Positions 34,572-47,503 are shown, counted from the stretch's first letter. The stretch is DNA of 64,000 nucleotides from Phytopseudomonas flavescens (GCF_900100535.1 NZ_FNDG01000013.1:62001-126000), one strand, 5' to 3'. Notes: generated by a model not told the origin, from the letters alone. Program-made: numbers and translations.

Positions 34572-35582
34572 ATGGACGAAAGCAGATGCATCGCCGCTCT
34601 GATCTACAACGACTTCATGAGCCTGGACGTGATCGGCCCCTTGCAGGTATTCGCCTCTGCCAACGTTGAGCGCAATCGCCAGGGGCTGGGCGACGCCTAC
34701 CGCTTGCTGATGCTCGCTGAGCGGGCTGGACCGGTGCGTAGCTCTTCGGGGATGCGCGTGATGGCGGACGCCGCCTGGGCCGACTGTGACCCCGGCAGCC
34801 TGGATACCCTGCTGATTCCCGGCGGTCTTGGCGAAGCAGCACAGTGCGAGAACCAGCCCCTGCTGGACTGGCTGCGCAGCGCCGAGCCACGCGTGCGCAG
34901 ATTCGGATCGGTCTGCTCAGGCGCACTGATCCTTGCCCGTACCGGTCTGCTCGACGGCCACCGGGTGACCACCCACTGGGCCGATATCGACACCCTGCGC
35001 CAGCACCGGAAATTGCGCGTCGACAGTGATTGCCTGCACACCTACGACCCCGCTGGCAGCACCGGCAGCCACCATCTGTTCACCTCCGCCGGCGTGACGG
35101 CCGGCATCGACCTGGCCCTGGCGCTGGTCGAGGCCGACCTCGGCCGCAGCATGGCGCTGGCCGTGGCGCGACGCCTGGTGATGTTCCTGCGCCGCCCCGG
35201 CGGCCAGGCACAGTTCAGTGCCCTGCTTGCCCCGGAACCCAGCCGCACGCCTCGGCTTGCCGAACTGCTGGCCTGGATTCCCGCCAACCTGGGTGCCGAC
35301 CTGTCCCTGCAAGCGCTGGCCAGCGAAGCGAAGATGGCACCACGCACCCTGTCACGGGTTTTTGCCAAGGAACTGGGCAGCGGCCCGGCGCGTTACGTGG
35401 AGCGCGTGCGCCTGGAAGCCGCCCGTGCGCTGCTTCAGGACGCCCAGGCCTCGATTGCCACGGTCGCGCGCCTCACCGGGTTCGGCCACCCGGAGAATCT
35501 GCGCCGGGTATTTCACAAACATCTGTCCATCAGCCCTCAACAATACGCCGAGCGTTTCGGCGAGGAGCTATCCCATGCTTGA
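34572..35582 (+). CDS. GlxA-family transcriptional regulator (DJ-1/PfpI-like plus AraC domain)
   Basis: A 336-residue protein with an N-terminal class I glutamine-amidotransferase-like domain (residues about 5-185). It contains the nucleophile-elbow region GSVCSGALILARTGLLDG and the HLFTSAGVTAGIDLALALVE segment. An AraC-type double helix-turn-helix follows from about 235 (SLQALASEAKMAPRTLSRVF and IATVARLTGFGHPENLRRVF). Such regulators usually control a nearby transporter or catabolic gene, here the overlapping DUF1272-MFS pair. GAGGGA precedes the chosen ATG; a start at 34527 would add 15 poorly supported residues. Confidence 0.9.
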   Translation: MDESRCIAALIYNDFMSLDVIGPLQVFASANVERNRQGLGDAYRLLMLAERAGPVRSSSGMRVMADAAWADCDPGSLDTLLIPGGLGEAAQCENQPLLDWLRSAEPRVRRFGSVCSGALILARTGLLDGHRVTTHWADIDTLRQHRKLRVDSDCLHTYDPAGSTGSHHLFTSAGVTAGIDLALALVEADLGRSMALAVARRLVMFLRRPGGQAQFSALLAPEPSRTPRLAELLAWIPANLGADLSLQALASEAKMAPRTLSRVFAKELGSGPARYVERVRLEAARALLQDAQASIATVARLTGFGHPENLRRVFHKHLSISPQQYAERFGEELSHA

Positions 35583-35826
35583 GCTGCGCCCCAACTGCGA
35601 ATGCTGTGACCGCGACCTGCCCCCCGAATCCAGCGAAGCGCGCATCTGCTCGTTCGAGTGCACCTATTGCCGGGACTGCGCCAATAGCCACCTGCAAGGC
35701 CACTGCCCGAACTGCAACGGCGAACTGGTGCGTCGCCCGATCCGCCCGGCCGCGAAGCTGGCTGCCAACCCGCCGTCGACGTGGCGGGTGCTCAAGGCCG
35801 GAGGATGCCATGCTGCTACTGCGTAA
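35575..35826 (+). CDS. DUF1272 small cysteine-rich protein
   Basis: An 83-residue protein matching the DUF1272 family. Eight or more cysteines form zinc-ribbon-like pairs: CECC, then ARICSFECTYCRDC, then GHCPNCNGELVRRP. It probably binds zinc. The start overlaps the regulator gene by 8 bases with GAGGAGC upstream. The 3' end overlaps the MFS gene by 17 bases. The triple overlap implies co-translation and a functional link with the exporter or regulator, but no mechanism is known. Confidence 0.85.
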   Translation: MLELRPNCECCDRDLPPESSEARICSFECTYCRDCANSHLQGHCPNCNGELVRRPIRPAAKLAANPPSTWRVLKAGGCHAATA

Positions 35827-36976
35827 CCCTGCGTTGCTCATTCTGTTCTTCGCGCAGGCGTTGTATTGGAGCTGCTCGCTGATTGGCATCACCCTCACCG
35901 CCCTGATTGGCCTGCAGCTGTCTCCGTACAACAGCCTGGCGACATTGCCTCTGGCTCTGCTGGTGCTGGGTAATCTGCTGGCCACTCATCCGCTGTCGCT
36001 GTTCATGCAGCGCCATGGCCGCCGCCCCGGGCTGACGCTCGGCGCAGCAGCCGGCATCCTCGGCGGGCTGGTCAGCGCCCTGGGCGTGTGGCTGGCGGAT
36101 TTCAATCTGTTCTGCGTGGGTGCCTTGCCAATCGGCGTCTACCAGGCGTCCGCCATGTACTACCGTTTCGCCGCGCTGGAAACGGTGGATGAGGCACACA
36201 AGGGGCGCGCCGCGGCCTGGGTGATCGGTGGCGGCGTGTGCGCTGCCCTGTTCGCCCCGACCTTGACGCTGTGGGCGCGCAATGCGCTGAGCGCGCCCTT
36301 CGTCGGCGCCTACCTGTTGCTGGCCGTACTGGCTCTGCTGGGATTGCTGCTGCTGAGCGCATTGCGCGAAGGAACAATCCCGGTCGCCCCCCGAGGCAAT
36401 GCGCGCGAGCTGCTGGCTCGCCCGGCAATCCGCTCTGCGCTTGCCATTACCGCTATCGGCCATGGCCTGATGATCCTGGTGATGAATGCCACACCGCTGG
36501 CCATGAGTTTCTGTGGACTGTCTGTGGAGAGTGCCGCACAGGTGATCCAGTGGCACATGCTGGGCATGTTTCTGCCTGCACTGATCGCCGGGCCGCTGGT
36601 GGACCGTCTAGGGGGGCGGCGTGTAGCGATGATCGGTATCGTGCTGCTGAGCTGCAGCGCCTCGAGCGCACTGATCGGCCAGGCACAGGTGTACTTTCTG
36701 ATCTCATCGCTCCTGCTGGGCATCGGCTGGAATCTGATGCTGGTAGCCGGCACCACGCTGCTCGCCCGCGCCCACGGCGCCGAGGAGCGTGGTCGGGCAC
36801 AAGGGCTGATGGAGCTGGCCAACGGCAGTGTTGCCGCGTGCGCCGCATTCGCTTCCGGCGCGCTCATCACCGGGCTGGGCTGGGGGCTGGTGAATCTGGC
36901 CATGCTGCCGCTACTGGCAATTGCCGTCGTGGCTGTGCTGGGCCGCCCGGCGCCACCAACACCTTTAGCGAGCTGA
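35810..36976 (+). CDS. MFS transporter
   Basis: A 388-residue carrier with about 12 transmembrane segments. The loop between helices 2 and 3 reads FMQRHGRRPGLTLGAAAG, and the second-half equivalent is LVDRLGGRRVAMIG. The overall pattern is that of drug or metabolite exporters controlled by GlxA-like regulators. The substrate is unknown. The start at ATG 35810 has GGAGG (35800-35804) immediately upstream and lies inside the DUF1272 gene. Its stop is four bases from the stop of the convergent cyclase gene, with no visible terminator between them. Confidence 0.88.
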   Translation: MLLLRNPALLILFFAQALYWSCSLIGITLTALIGLQLSPYNSLATLPLALLVLGNLLATHPLSLFMQRHGRRPGLTLGAAAGILGGLVSALGVWLADFNLFCVGALPIGVYQASAMYYRFAALETVDEAHKGRAAAWVIGGGVCAALFAPTLTLWARNALSAPFVGAYLLLAVLALLGLLLLSALREGTIPVAPRGNARELLARPAIRSALAITAIGHGLMILVMNATPLAMSFCGLSVESAAQVIQWHMLGMFLPALIAGPLVDRLGGRRVAMIGIVLLSCSASSALIGQAQVYFLISSLLLGIGWNLMLVAGTTLLARAHGAEERGRAQGLMELANGSVAACAAFASGALITGLGWGLVNLAMLPLLAIAVVAVLGRPAPPTPLAS

Positions 36977-36980
36977 GCAA

Positions 36981-37946
36981 TCAGGCGCCGAATACGGTCA
37001 CCTGATTGCGGCCATTGCGCTTGGAGGCGTACAACGCCTGATCGGCCCACTGCAGCAGTTGCTGGTGGTCATGACTCGGCTCGCTCAGATCCGCCACACC
37101 CAGGCTGATGGTGAAGGGAATCACCTGCCCCTCGTGACGGATCTGCAAGCGCTCGACCACGCTGCGCAGACGCTCGGCGAACACCCGCCCGCCCGCCGAA
37201 TCGACGTCCGGCAACAGCACCACGAACTCCTCGCCACCGTAGCGTCCGGCAATATCGGTGTCGCGGATCTGCTCGCGGACCGTCTTGGCCAGCCCCTGAA
37301 TCACCGCATCGCCTGCCTGGTGGCCGAAGGTGTCGTTGACCTTCTTGAAGTGGTCGATATCGAACATCACCAGAGCCGTGCTGCTGCCATAGCGACGATG
37401 GCGGGCATGCTCGCGCTTGAGCTCTTCCTCCCAGTAGCCGCGATTGTTCAGGCCGGTCAGCCGATCGGTACGCGACAGGTCCCTGAACTGGTCGCTCATC
37501 GACTGTAACTGGCGCTTGTTCACCGCGACGCTGGTCACGTCATAGATGATCAGGCACAGGTGTTCTATCTTGCTGTTGGTGGCCTGCAGCGGCAGGATCG
37601 TGGTGTTTTGGTACATGAAGTCTTCCAGGCCGGTAATCGGCTGGTAGTTCTTGAAGCGCACCAGGTAGGGCCGCTGCTCCCAGATGGTGAAGGCCGGGGT
37701 GCCGAGGGTGGCGACACTTTCCGCCTTCAGCCGAAACCAGGGCTCGTCGACTTCGGGAAACAGTTCGAAGAACGAACGTTCGGCGGCAGCCTGTGCCGTG
37801 CGGCCGGAGTGGTTCTCCATGAAGCTGTTCCACACCTCGACCCGGTAGCTGCGATCCAGCACCACCACCCCTACATCGATGCTCTGCACGATCGCCAGCA
37901 GCCAGTGGAACTCGTTGAAATCCATCTTCGCGACCATGTCTGTCAT
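36981..37946 (-). CDS. Diguanylate cyclase with N-terminal PAS domain
   Basis: A 321-residue soluble enzyme that makes cyclic di-GMP from two GTP. The PAS-like part (IVQSIDVGVVVLDRSYRVEVWNSFME) covers about residues 15-135. The GGDEF domain follows, with MFDIDHFKKVNDTFGHQAGD and the active signature GRYGGEEFVVLLPD. An RxxD inhibitory site five residues before GGEEF is present: R-D-T-D in EQIRDTDIAGRYGGEEF. Its ATG overlaps the stop of the receiver-CheC gene (ATGA), so the two are translationally coupled. PAS input plus the partner suggest dual control of the cyclase. Confidence 0.93.
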   Translation of the reverse strand: MTDMVAKMDFNEFHWLLAIVQSIDVGVVVLDRSYRVEVWNSFMENHSGRTAQAAAERSFFELFPEVDEPWFRLKAESVATLGTPAFTIWEQRPYLVRFKNYQPITGLEDFMYQNTTILPLQATNSKIEHLCLIIYDVTSVAVNKRQLQSMSDQFRDLSRTDRLTGLNNRGYWEEELKREHARHRRYGSSTALVMFDIDHFKKVNDTFGHQAGDAVIQGLAKTVREQIRDTDIAGRYGGEEFVVLLPDVDSAGGRVFAERLRSVVERLQIRHEGQVIPFTISLGVADLSEPSHDHQQLLQWADQALYASKRNGRNQVTVFGA

Positions 37947-38944
37947 TCCATCAGGTAGGCGAGTTTTTTGTTCAGCAATGGCACCGAGTCTTCGGTGAAC
38001 AACAACAGCAGGTCGAAGTGAATATCGTGCCCTTCGATGCTGTAGCTCACCTCCACGGCGAGTGTCTGTCGCCAGCGTTGACCATTGATGCGGATCAGCT
38101 CGTCGATCGAGGCGTGTTCGCCCAGCACCTGCGGGTGGCCCTGGGAGAAACTCACGTCGAGCTGTTCGGCGATGCCACTCAGGCACGCGCCGATCAGCAC
38201 GCTGGACATGTCCAGGAGCATTTCCAAAGACGAAGAGGTCTGCTGCTGCCGGCGCATCAGTTTGGCCATGTCGGCCACTTCCGAATCGTGGAAGATCAGC
38301 AGTGCTTCACCACAGATACCGCCGCCGATATACCCCTGGCACACCGCCGTCAGCCCGTTGCCGCGTTGCGCATCTGCAAGGGCCATGTGCAGCTCGCTGA
38401 CTTCGAGAATGTTCACGTTGGGGATCGGCAGTTGCACGAACACTCCCAGCACCCTGGCCAACAGCGCGGCAGCCTGCCCCATGGCGACGTTGATCACCTC
38501 GCGGAAAGCATCGCGGAACGATACCCTGGCCTCGCCCGTCGCAGCCACGGTCGCATGGCTCACGGTGGTCGGCATGCTCAGCAACCCCAGCTCGTCCAGG
38601 GTCTGGCGCAACAAGTCGGGATCGACGGGCTTTTTCAGGAAAGCCAGCGCCCCGAGTGCCTGCACCCGGCGTATGGCCTCATCCTGAACGTCGCCTGAGA
38701 CGACGATGACTTTCTGGGCGCGCCCTTCGGCCTTGAGAGCCGCCAGCACGCCGTAACCGTCGAGCACCGGCATGGTGAGGTCGAGCAGCAGCAGGTCGAC
38801 AGGCGCCGCCCGCAGTTGGTCGAGCGCTTCCTGGCCGTTGCTGGCCAGGCTGACCTTGACTGGCCATTGCACAGGCAAGGCACGCAGCAGCTGCTTGCGG
38901 GCCATGTTCGAATCGTCGCAAACGAGAAGAGATACTTCAGGCAT
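37943..38944 (-). CDS. Response regulator with C-terminal CheC-like phosphatase domain
   Basis: A 333-residue protein. A receiver (residues about 1-120) has the acidic pair at D10-D11, phospho-acceptor D55 (LLLLDLTMP) and the K104-K105-P motif. A CheC-type domain follows from about 140. Its first helix keeps the phosphatase pattern D145-x3-E149-x2-N152. The second repeat (SSSLEMLLDMSSVLIG) lacks the asparagine, so only one active site looks intact. CheC proteins dephosphorylate CheY-P. Fused to a receiver and coupled to a diguanylate cyclase, it may reset its own or another receiver. The ATG at 38944 (MPEVSLLVCDD) is preferred; 36 upstream codons look non-coding. Confidence 0.87.
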   Translation of the reverse strand: MPEVSLLVCDDSNMARKQLLRALPVQWPVKVSLASNGQEALDQLRAAPVDLLLLDLTMPVLDGYGVLAALKAEGRAQKVIVVSGDVQDEAIRRVQALGALAFLKKPVDPDLLRQTLDELGLLSMPTTVSHATVAATGEARVSFRDAFREVINVAMGQAAALLARVLGVFVQLPIPNVNILEVSELHMALADAQRGNGLTAVCQGYIGGGICGEALLIFHDSEVADMAKLMRRQQQTSSSLEMLLDMSSVLIGACLSGIAEQLDVSFSQGHPQVLGEHASIDELIRINGQRWRQTLAVEVSYSIEGHDIHFDLLLLFTEDSVPLLNKKLAYLME

Positions 38945-39088
38945 TGATGCGCCTCGAGAAGTGAAGCCTGTTTCCGGCTTGTTGCGCTGCGGTGAAAATG
39001 CCGCCAACGATGGCACCATCCTGGGACGGGCCGACAATCTATAGCAGAACACTATGCGCTTTTGTTTTTATCCTGACGCCCTGAAACG

Positions 39089-39114
39089 CACAAGGCGACC
39101 GAAGTCGCCTTGTG
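39089..39114 (-). terminator. Hairpin terminator downstream of nfuA
   Basis: CACAAGGCGAC (39089-39099) pairs with GTCGCCTTGTG (39104-39114). Read on the minus strand the loop is TTCG, the very stable tetraloop. It lies 18 bases past the nfuA stop. The following bases are only moderately T-rich. Confidence 0.7.
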
Positions 39115-39132
39115 GAACAGCAGGTACGCCTA

Positions 39133-39717
39133 TCAGTAATACGCGTTTTCACGATTACTGTGGTCGGTCACGTCACGCACGCCCTTGAGCTGGGGAATGC
39201 GTTCGAGCAGGGTTTTCTCGATGCCTTCCTTGAGCGTCAGGTCGGCCTGGCCACAGCCCTGGCAACCACCGCCGAACTGCAGCACCGCAATGCCTTCGTC
39301 GACCACGTCGATCAGCGTCACCTGGCCGCCATGGCTGGCCAGGCCCGGGTTGATCTCGGTTTGCAGGTAATAGTTGATACGCTCGTTGAGCGGGCTGTCT
39401 TCGTTGACCATCGGTACTTTGGCATTCGGTGCCTTGATGGTCAGCTGGCCACCCATGCGATCGGTGGCGTAGTCGACCACGGCGTCTTCCAGAAACGGCT
39501 CGCTGACGGCGTCGATCCAGGCAGTGAAGCTGGCCAGGCCGATGGCCTGATCTTCCGGCTTCTGCTCACCGGGCTTGCAGTAGGCGATGCAGGTTTCCGC
39601 GTACTGGGTACCGGGCTGGGTGATGAAAACGCGAATGCCGATTCCCGGAGTATTCTGCTTGCTCAACAGGTCTGCCAGGTAATCGTGGGCGGCATCGGTA
39701 ATGATAATGGTGCTCAT
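39133..39717 (-). CDS. nfuA: Fe-S biogenesis protein NfuA
   Basis: A 194-residue Fe-S carrier: an A-type (IscA-like) N-terminal domain of about 95 residues, then an Nfu domain whose GGCQGCGQAD carries the CxxC that binds a shared [4Fe-4S] cluster. NfuA delivers clusters to target enzymes such as aconitase and matters under oxidative stress or iron limitation. The window is rich in [4Fe-4S] clients (complex I, CysI, aconitase). It is a single gene on the minus strand with GAGGAG upstream. Confidence 0.96.
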   Translation of the reverse strand: MSTIIITDAAHDYLADLLSKQNTPGIGIRVFITQPGTQYAETCIAYCKPGEQKPEDQAIGLASFTAWIDAVSEPFLEDAVVDYATDRMGGQLTIKAPNAKVPMVNEDSPLNERINYYLQTEINPGLASHGGQVTLIDVVDEGIAVLQFGGGCQGCGQADLTLKEGIEKTLLERIPQLKGVRDVTDHSNRENAYY

Positions 39718-39788
39718 GGCAACTCCTCACGGTCATGCGGTGGAGTGTACGCCAAATGGCGCTCGCGGATAAAGTCCTACTATTTTAC

Positions 39789-40808
39789 TCAGGATAGCGC
39801 CTGAAGTGAACCGCTGCCGGTTCGCTCACCGATCCAGGCCTTGGCCTGCACGAAAAAGCGCTTTTCGATCAGCTCGTAGCTGGCCCAGGATGCCAGGGCG
39901 ATCAGCGGCATGCAGGCGGCGATCACCAGGTACGGATTGAGATCCAGGATGGCTTGCAGGTACCACCCCAGGGACAGCACGATCACGTGCAGCAGGTACA
40001 CCGAGTACGAGCAATCGCCCATCCGCGCCAGCAGGCGACTGTCCTTGAACCAGGGCTCCATGGCGATGCAGGCGGCAACGATCAGCGCACTCGGCACGCC
40101 CCAGTGCAGCAGCCGCATGGTGTTGTCGAGGTGATAGATGGCCAGCAACGAGCCGGCGATCAGCAGCAGCGGCAGCCACAGCCCCTGGCGAATCCAGCCG
40201 CGCCGGTAAACCATGCCCAGCAATACGCCGAAGAGAAACTCATAGACGATGCTGTTGCGATAGAAGTCGCTGACCCATGGCTGCGTCGCCAGCAGCCCGA
40301 AGACCAGCAAGGTGCTGGTGATCAGCAACAGGCGCAAGCGCTGAGGAACCATGAACGCCAGCGCGAACAGCAGGTAGAAGAACATTTCGTAGTTCAGCGT
40401 CCAGCCGACGTTGAGCGTGGGGTAAAGGCCGAAACCCGCGGGGTTTTCTGCGGGAATGAACAGCAGCGACATCATCAGGTGCCGCAGGTCGAACGCCTGG
40501 TTGGGCATCACCGGGTTGGCGAAGGCGATGATCAGTGCAGCGATCAATGAGTACAGCCAGTACGCCGGGACGATGCGCAGCGCCCGGTTGAGCATGAAAC
40601 GCCACGGGGTGATGCGCTTGCCTTGGGTGGAGAGGTAGATCACCAGGCCGCTGATGACGAAGAAGATGTCCACACCGACGGCCCCCTTGTCGGTGAACAG
40701 ATCGCCCATGAAGCTATCTGCCTTGAAATCGAAGAACACCTGCATGACATGATGAAAAACCACCACCCAGGCTGCCAATGCCCGCAATGCCTGCACTGAA
40801 ATCAGCAT
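39789..40808 (-). CDS. Acyltransferase 3 family membrane protein
   Basis: A 339-residue integral membrane protein with about ten transmembrane segments. It belongs to the family that O-acylates polysaccharides, lipids or peptides. The signature is at the start: RALAAWVVVFHH (catalytic-type histidine pair), then GAVGVDIFFVISGLVI, then RALRIVPAYWLYS. The substrate is unknown. The start at 40808 (MLISVQALRALAAW) puts the first membrane helix at the N-terminus; 14 upstream codons are poorly supported. It is followed by nfuA on the same strand after 71 bases. Confidence 0.9.
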   Translation of the reverse strand: MLISVQALRALAAWVVVFHHVMQVFFDFKADSFMGDLFTDKGAVGVDIFFVISGLVIYLSTQGKRITPWRFMLNRALRIVPAYWLYSLIAALIIAFANPVMPNQAFDLRHLMMSLLFIPAENPAGFGLYPTLNVGWTLNYEMFFYLLFALAFMVPQRLRLLLITSTLLVFGLLATQPWVSDFYRNSIVYEFLFGVLLGMVYRRGWIRQGLWLPLLLIAGSLLAIYHLDNTMRLLHWGVPSALIVAACIAMEPWFKDSRLLARMGDCSYSVYLLHVIVLSLGWYLQAILDLNPYLVIAACMPLIALASWASYELIEKRFFVQAKAWIGERTGSGSLQALS

Positions 40809-40959
40809 AGAACCGCCATTCTCCCTCGCGTTGAAACCGATACGAGGCACCCTGCATTGCAGGCTGCCACAGCGTCCGACCGCGATGGCTGGAGAAAGGT
40901 CGAGAGAAATGCCAGGTGGCAGCCCGCCGCGGGCCGACGGGTTTGCGAAAGCCGGGGGG

Positions 40960-43239
40960 TCAGAGGTTCTGGTAGCGATTCATGTCCAGCACGCCCGCCT
41001 CCTGAGGGTCATGTTCGCGGATGTGTGCGCTCAGGTCGTGGAAATACCGCCAGAACTGTGGATGGGTGCGGCGGATGCCCCAGCGCTCGACCACGGTTTC
41101 GAAGGAGGAGGTGTCGCTGACCTGCTCCAGTGCCGCGACGAAATCCGCCACCTGGCTGGCCGGTACCGAGAACACGAAATTCGGATAGCTGGTCAGCACC
41201 TCCGGGTAGAGGGTCAGGGTGTCCAGGCGAGGCTGGTAGCGCAGATCCTCGCCTAGCATGAAGGCCACGTTGCTATGGGCACGGTTGCGCAACAGGCTGT
41301 AGACCTCACGCCGTCCATTGCCGGCTTCGACGCGTAGCAAGGTCGCTTCCGGCAACTGATGGATCACCTTGAGTTGCGAGGCAGGCCTGGACGCCAGGCG
41401 ACTCAGTGCCTGTTCCGCCTGCTGCAGGTCGGCGGGCAGGCCATCGCGATGGCAGTGTTGACCGGTACAGCGATTGATCGGGTCAGGCCGTGCGTTGAGG
41501 GCGGCGAAGCGCTGCAGCAACTGCTCGGCGAACTGCCGCTTGGGATTTTCGCCAGAAAGCGGCAGGCCGCTCGGGGTTTTCCGGTCCAGCGGGTAGTAAT
41601 CCATCCACGCCTTGAGCTTGCCGCTCTTCTGATACCAGTCGCTGAACAGCCCGGAACGCGCGTCGGCAGGCATCAGGCGCAGGAAGTTCTGCTCCGCCCC
41701 GTTGCGGATCAGGTCGAAATACAGGCGAGTCTGCGCCTGATGCGAGACATTGCCGAACACGTCGAAATTCACCACCAGTTGGTAGTAGGTACGTTCGAGC
41801 AGGGGGTAATCCATCCACCACAGGGTCTGCGGGATTTCTCCGATCAACCCGGTGCGCACCGAAGCGCTGTCATAGTGGCGAAAGATCGACAGCAGGGCAT
41901 TGTCGTTGCCACGCCAGATGTGCGACCAGTCGGGCGCCGGGGCCACCGCATAACCTGCGGTGCGCAATGCCTCGTAGTCGTTGCGCTTGTTGCGGTAGGC
42001 ACGCCACAGGCCCAGCAGATCCTCGATTTGGTCGAGCTGGCCGGGCATGGACAACAGCGGCGTGGTCTCGCCCCGGTAAGCAGGGTCGGTGATGTACAGG
42101 TCGTGCTGCGGATCCTGGAACACCACCCAGAAGTTGTCGCGGATCACGTCGGTGGCGATCTGCCCGCGGCACACCGGCCCACGGATAAAGGTGCGCACGA
42201 AGTATTCGGCGTTATCGAGCATGAACTGATAACGCGCCTGGGCCGGAATCGCCTCGAAGGTTTCGAACGGGTTGGCGCGGCGCTGCACCCCGTAGCCCGG
42301 CACCACGCCCACCTGCCAGTCGCTACCGAAAAACAGCGATTTGACCCGGGCCAGCTTCTCGGCGCTCAGCGGGTAGGTGATGTGGGTCTTGTGGACGATC
42401 ACGCCCTGAATCGGCATCAGGCGATAATGGACGGTGGTACCGGGATCGTCATTGGGACGTCGGGTGGCGATGATGTCCACCGGCTGGCCGCTCGGCGTGC
42501 GCGAACGCACCAGCTGGAAGAAGTGCCCGGGTTCGCCACCCTTGAAGTGCAGGTGAGCGAGAAACAGATGCTCATACAGCCAGCGGCTGACCAGGCCCTG
42601 CTCGTCACCCGGGGCGTTGAGAAAACGCTCCCACTCGGCGATCTGCCGCGCTTCGCCTGCACTGGGTTGCAATGCCTGCTCGTCGAGCGGCGCGCCCTGC
42701 TCCAGCCAGCGCTGCACCGTCTGGTAGTCCTGCGCGGTCAGGCCGGTGACCGCGAACGGCATGCCGGCCATTGGGTTCTTGGCCGCGAACGCCTCGAACT
42801 CGCCGGGCAACGGACACTGGTTTTCCCGGTCGATGCCAATGACCAGGTCCTTGGGCAGCTTGCTGTTGGCGGGTAAAGGCGTGGCATGCCCGAGCTCGAG
42901 CATGCGCGCCATCAATGCAGCCTGGCCGCCCTGCTGTTCGAGTACCGAGTGGAAATCCTTGCGGCGCCAGGCCGGCTCACCGTGGGCGTCCATGAACAGA
43001 CGTGTGGTGGCCTGGGTCTTGGTGCGCGTACCGTCATAGACCGTGGCCTTGCTGGCACCGCGCTCGACGCCTTCGCCACTGCCCAGGTTGAGCTGGCAAG
43101 GCGCGTCGTAACAGGCATGACAGGCCACGCAGTTCTGGGTGAAGATCGGCTGGATGTCCCGGCTGTAGGACACCTCCCCTGCTATCGCCGATGCGCTGAT
43201 CACTACAAGGCAAACACTCAACAGCAGCCGGTAACGCAT
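40960..43239 (-). CDS. cti: Fatty acid cis/trans isomerase
   Basis: A 759-residue periplasmic c-type cytochrome that turns cis-unsaturated membrane fatty acids into trans forms, a rapid response of Pseudomonas and Vibrio to solvents and heat. A signal peptide (LLLSVCLVVISASAIAG) is followed by the heme site C37-V-A-C40-H41. Other recognisable runs are YRLMPIQGVIVHKTHITYPL and GPVCRGQIATDVIRDNFWVVFQDP. The start at 43239 gives the signal peptide directly. It is divergent from metH. Confidence 0.95.
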   Translation of the reverse strand: MRYRLLLSVCLVVISASAIAGEVSYSRDIQPIFTQNCVACHACYDAPCQLNLGSGEGVERGASKATVYDGTRTKTQATTRLFMDAHGEPAWRRKDFHSVLEQQGGQAALMARMLELGHATPLPANSKLPKDLVIGIDRENQCPLPGEFEAFAAKNPMAGMPFAVTGLTAQDYQTVQRWLEQGAPLDEQALQPSAGEARQIAEWERFLNAPGDEQGLVSRWLYEHLFLAHLHFKGGEPGHFFQLVRSRTPSGQPVDIIATRRPNDDPGTTVHYRLMPIQGVIVHKTHITYPLSAEKLARVKSLFFGSDWQVGVVPGYGVQRRANPFETFEAIPAQARYQFMLDNAEYFVRTFIRGPVCRGQIATDVIRDNFWVVFQDPQHDLYITDPAYRGETTPLLSMPGQLDQIEDLLGLWRAYRNKRNDYEALRTAGYAVAPAPDWSHIWRGNDNALLSIFRHYDSASVRTGLIGEIPQTLWWMDYPLLERTYYQLVVNFDVFGNVSHQAQTRLYFDLIRNGAEQNFLRLMPADARSGLFSDWYQKSGKLKAWMDYYPLDRKTPSGLPLSGENPKRQFAEQLLQRFAALNARPDPINRCTGQHCHRDGLPADLQQAEQALSRLASRPASQLKVIHQLPEATLLRVEAGNGRREVYSLLRNRAHSNVAFMLGEDLRYQPRLDTLTLYPEVLTSYPNFVFSVPASQVADFVAALEQVSDTSSFETVVERWGIRRTHPQFWRYFHDLSAHIREHDPQEAGVLDMNRYQNL

Positions 43240-43395
43240 GGTCTCAATTCCACGAAGATAGCCGGCCATTCTAACCGTCCCGCCTGTGCCATCGCTATGC
43301 CGCCATGCGCCGGAGATGGGGAGCCACGCAGGCATTGGCAACATGAACATAATTCATGCACGACGGTGATACGCAGAAAAAGCAGCAACTTTTGG

Positions 43396-43401
43396 TATGA
43401 T
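43396..43401 (+). promoter_or_regulatory. -10 element upstream of metH
   Basis: TATGAT lies 40 bases before the metH ATG. No good -35 is seen, and no cobalamin or S-adenosylhomocysteine riboswitch structure was recognised in the 200-base cti-metH gap. Confidence 0.45.
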
Positions 43402-43440
43402 CGCGGCCTTTGTCGCAGCCTCCCGTCCAGAGCCTTTTCC

Positions 43441-47153
<3,713 letters not shown>

Positions 47154-47157
<4 letters not shown>

Positions 47158-47474
47158 GTGATCAAGCTTACCTGCTCGACCAGTTGGAAACCGCCGATAT
47201 GCTGGAGATCGATGGCCTGCATGCCTTCGACTTCCAGCTCGACGACATCCTGCTCGACCAGGCCGAGGCTGCAGCCGAAGCCGATCAGCCGTTCGCCAGC
47301 GAAGCCAGCGTCCTGATCATCGAGGTGCAGGACGGTCGTGAGCGCAAGCGCTGGCAGTTCAGCTATAACGCGGTGATGGAAGCCGAATATCGAGCTGCCG
47401 ATGACAGCTGGGCACTGGGCGATCATCAACTGCGGTGTTTCGCGGCGACCGCTGCCAATAGCGACGACGAGTAA
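47154..47474 (+). CDS. Small acidic protein coupled to metH (DUF5629-like)
   Basis: A 106-residue, strongly acidic protein: AYLLDQLETADMLEIDGLHAFDFQLDD, then a strand-rich part, VLIIEVQDGRERKRWQFSYNAVMEAEY. I associate it with a Pseudomonas family of unknown function (DUF5629). Its start overlaps the metH stop (ATGA), so it is translated with metH. No cofactor motif is visible. A role as metH accessory is only suggested by coupling. Confidence 0.72.
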
Positions 47475-47503
47475 CCCGTTCCCTACCCGAGGAGATTCCT
47501 CAC

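Noticed and set aside
43240..43440. Cobalamin or S-adenosylhomocysteine riboswitch before metH
   Set aside because: The 200-base divergent gap has no B12-box-like or SAH-type conserved core that I can recognise.
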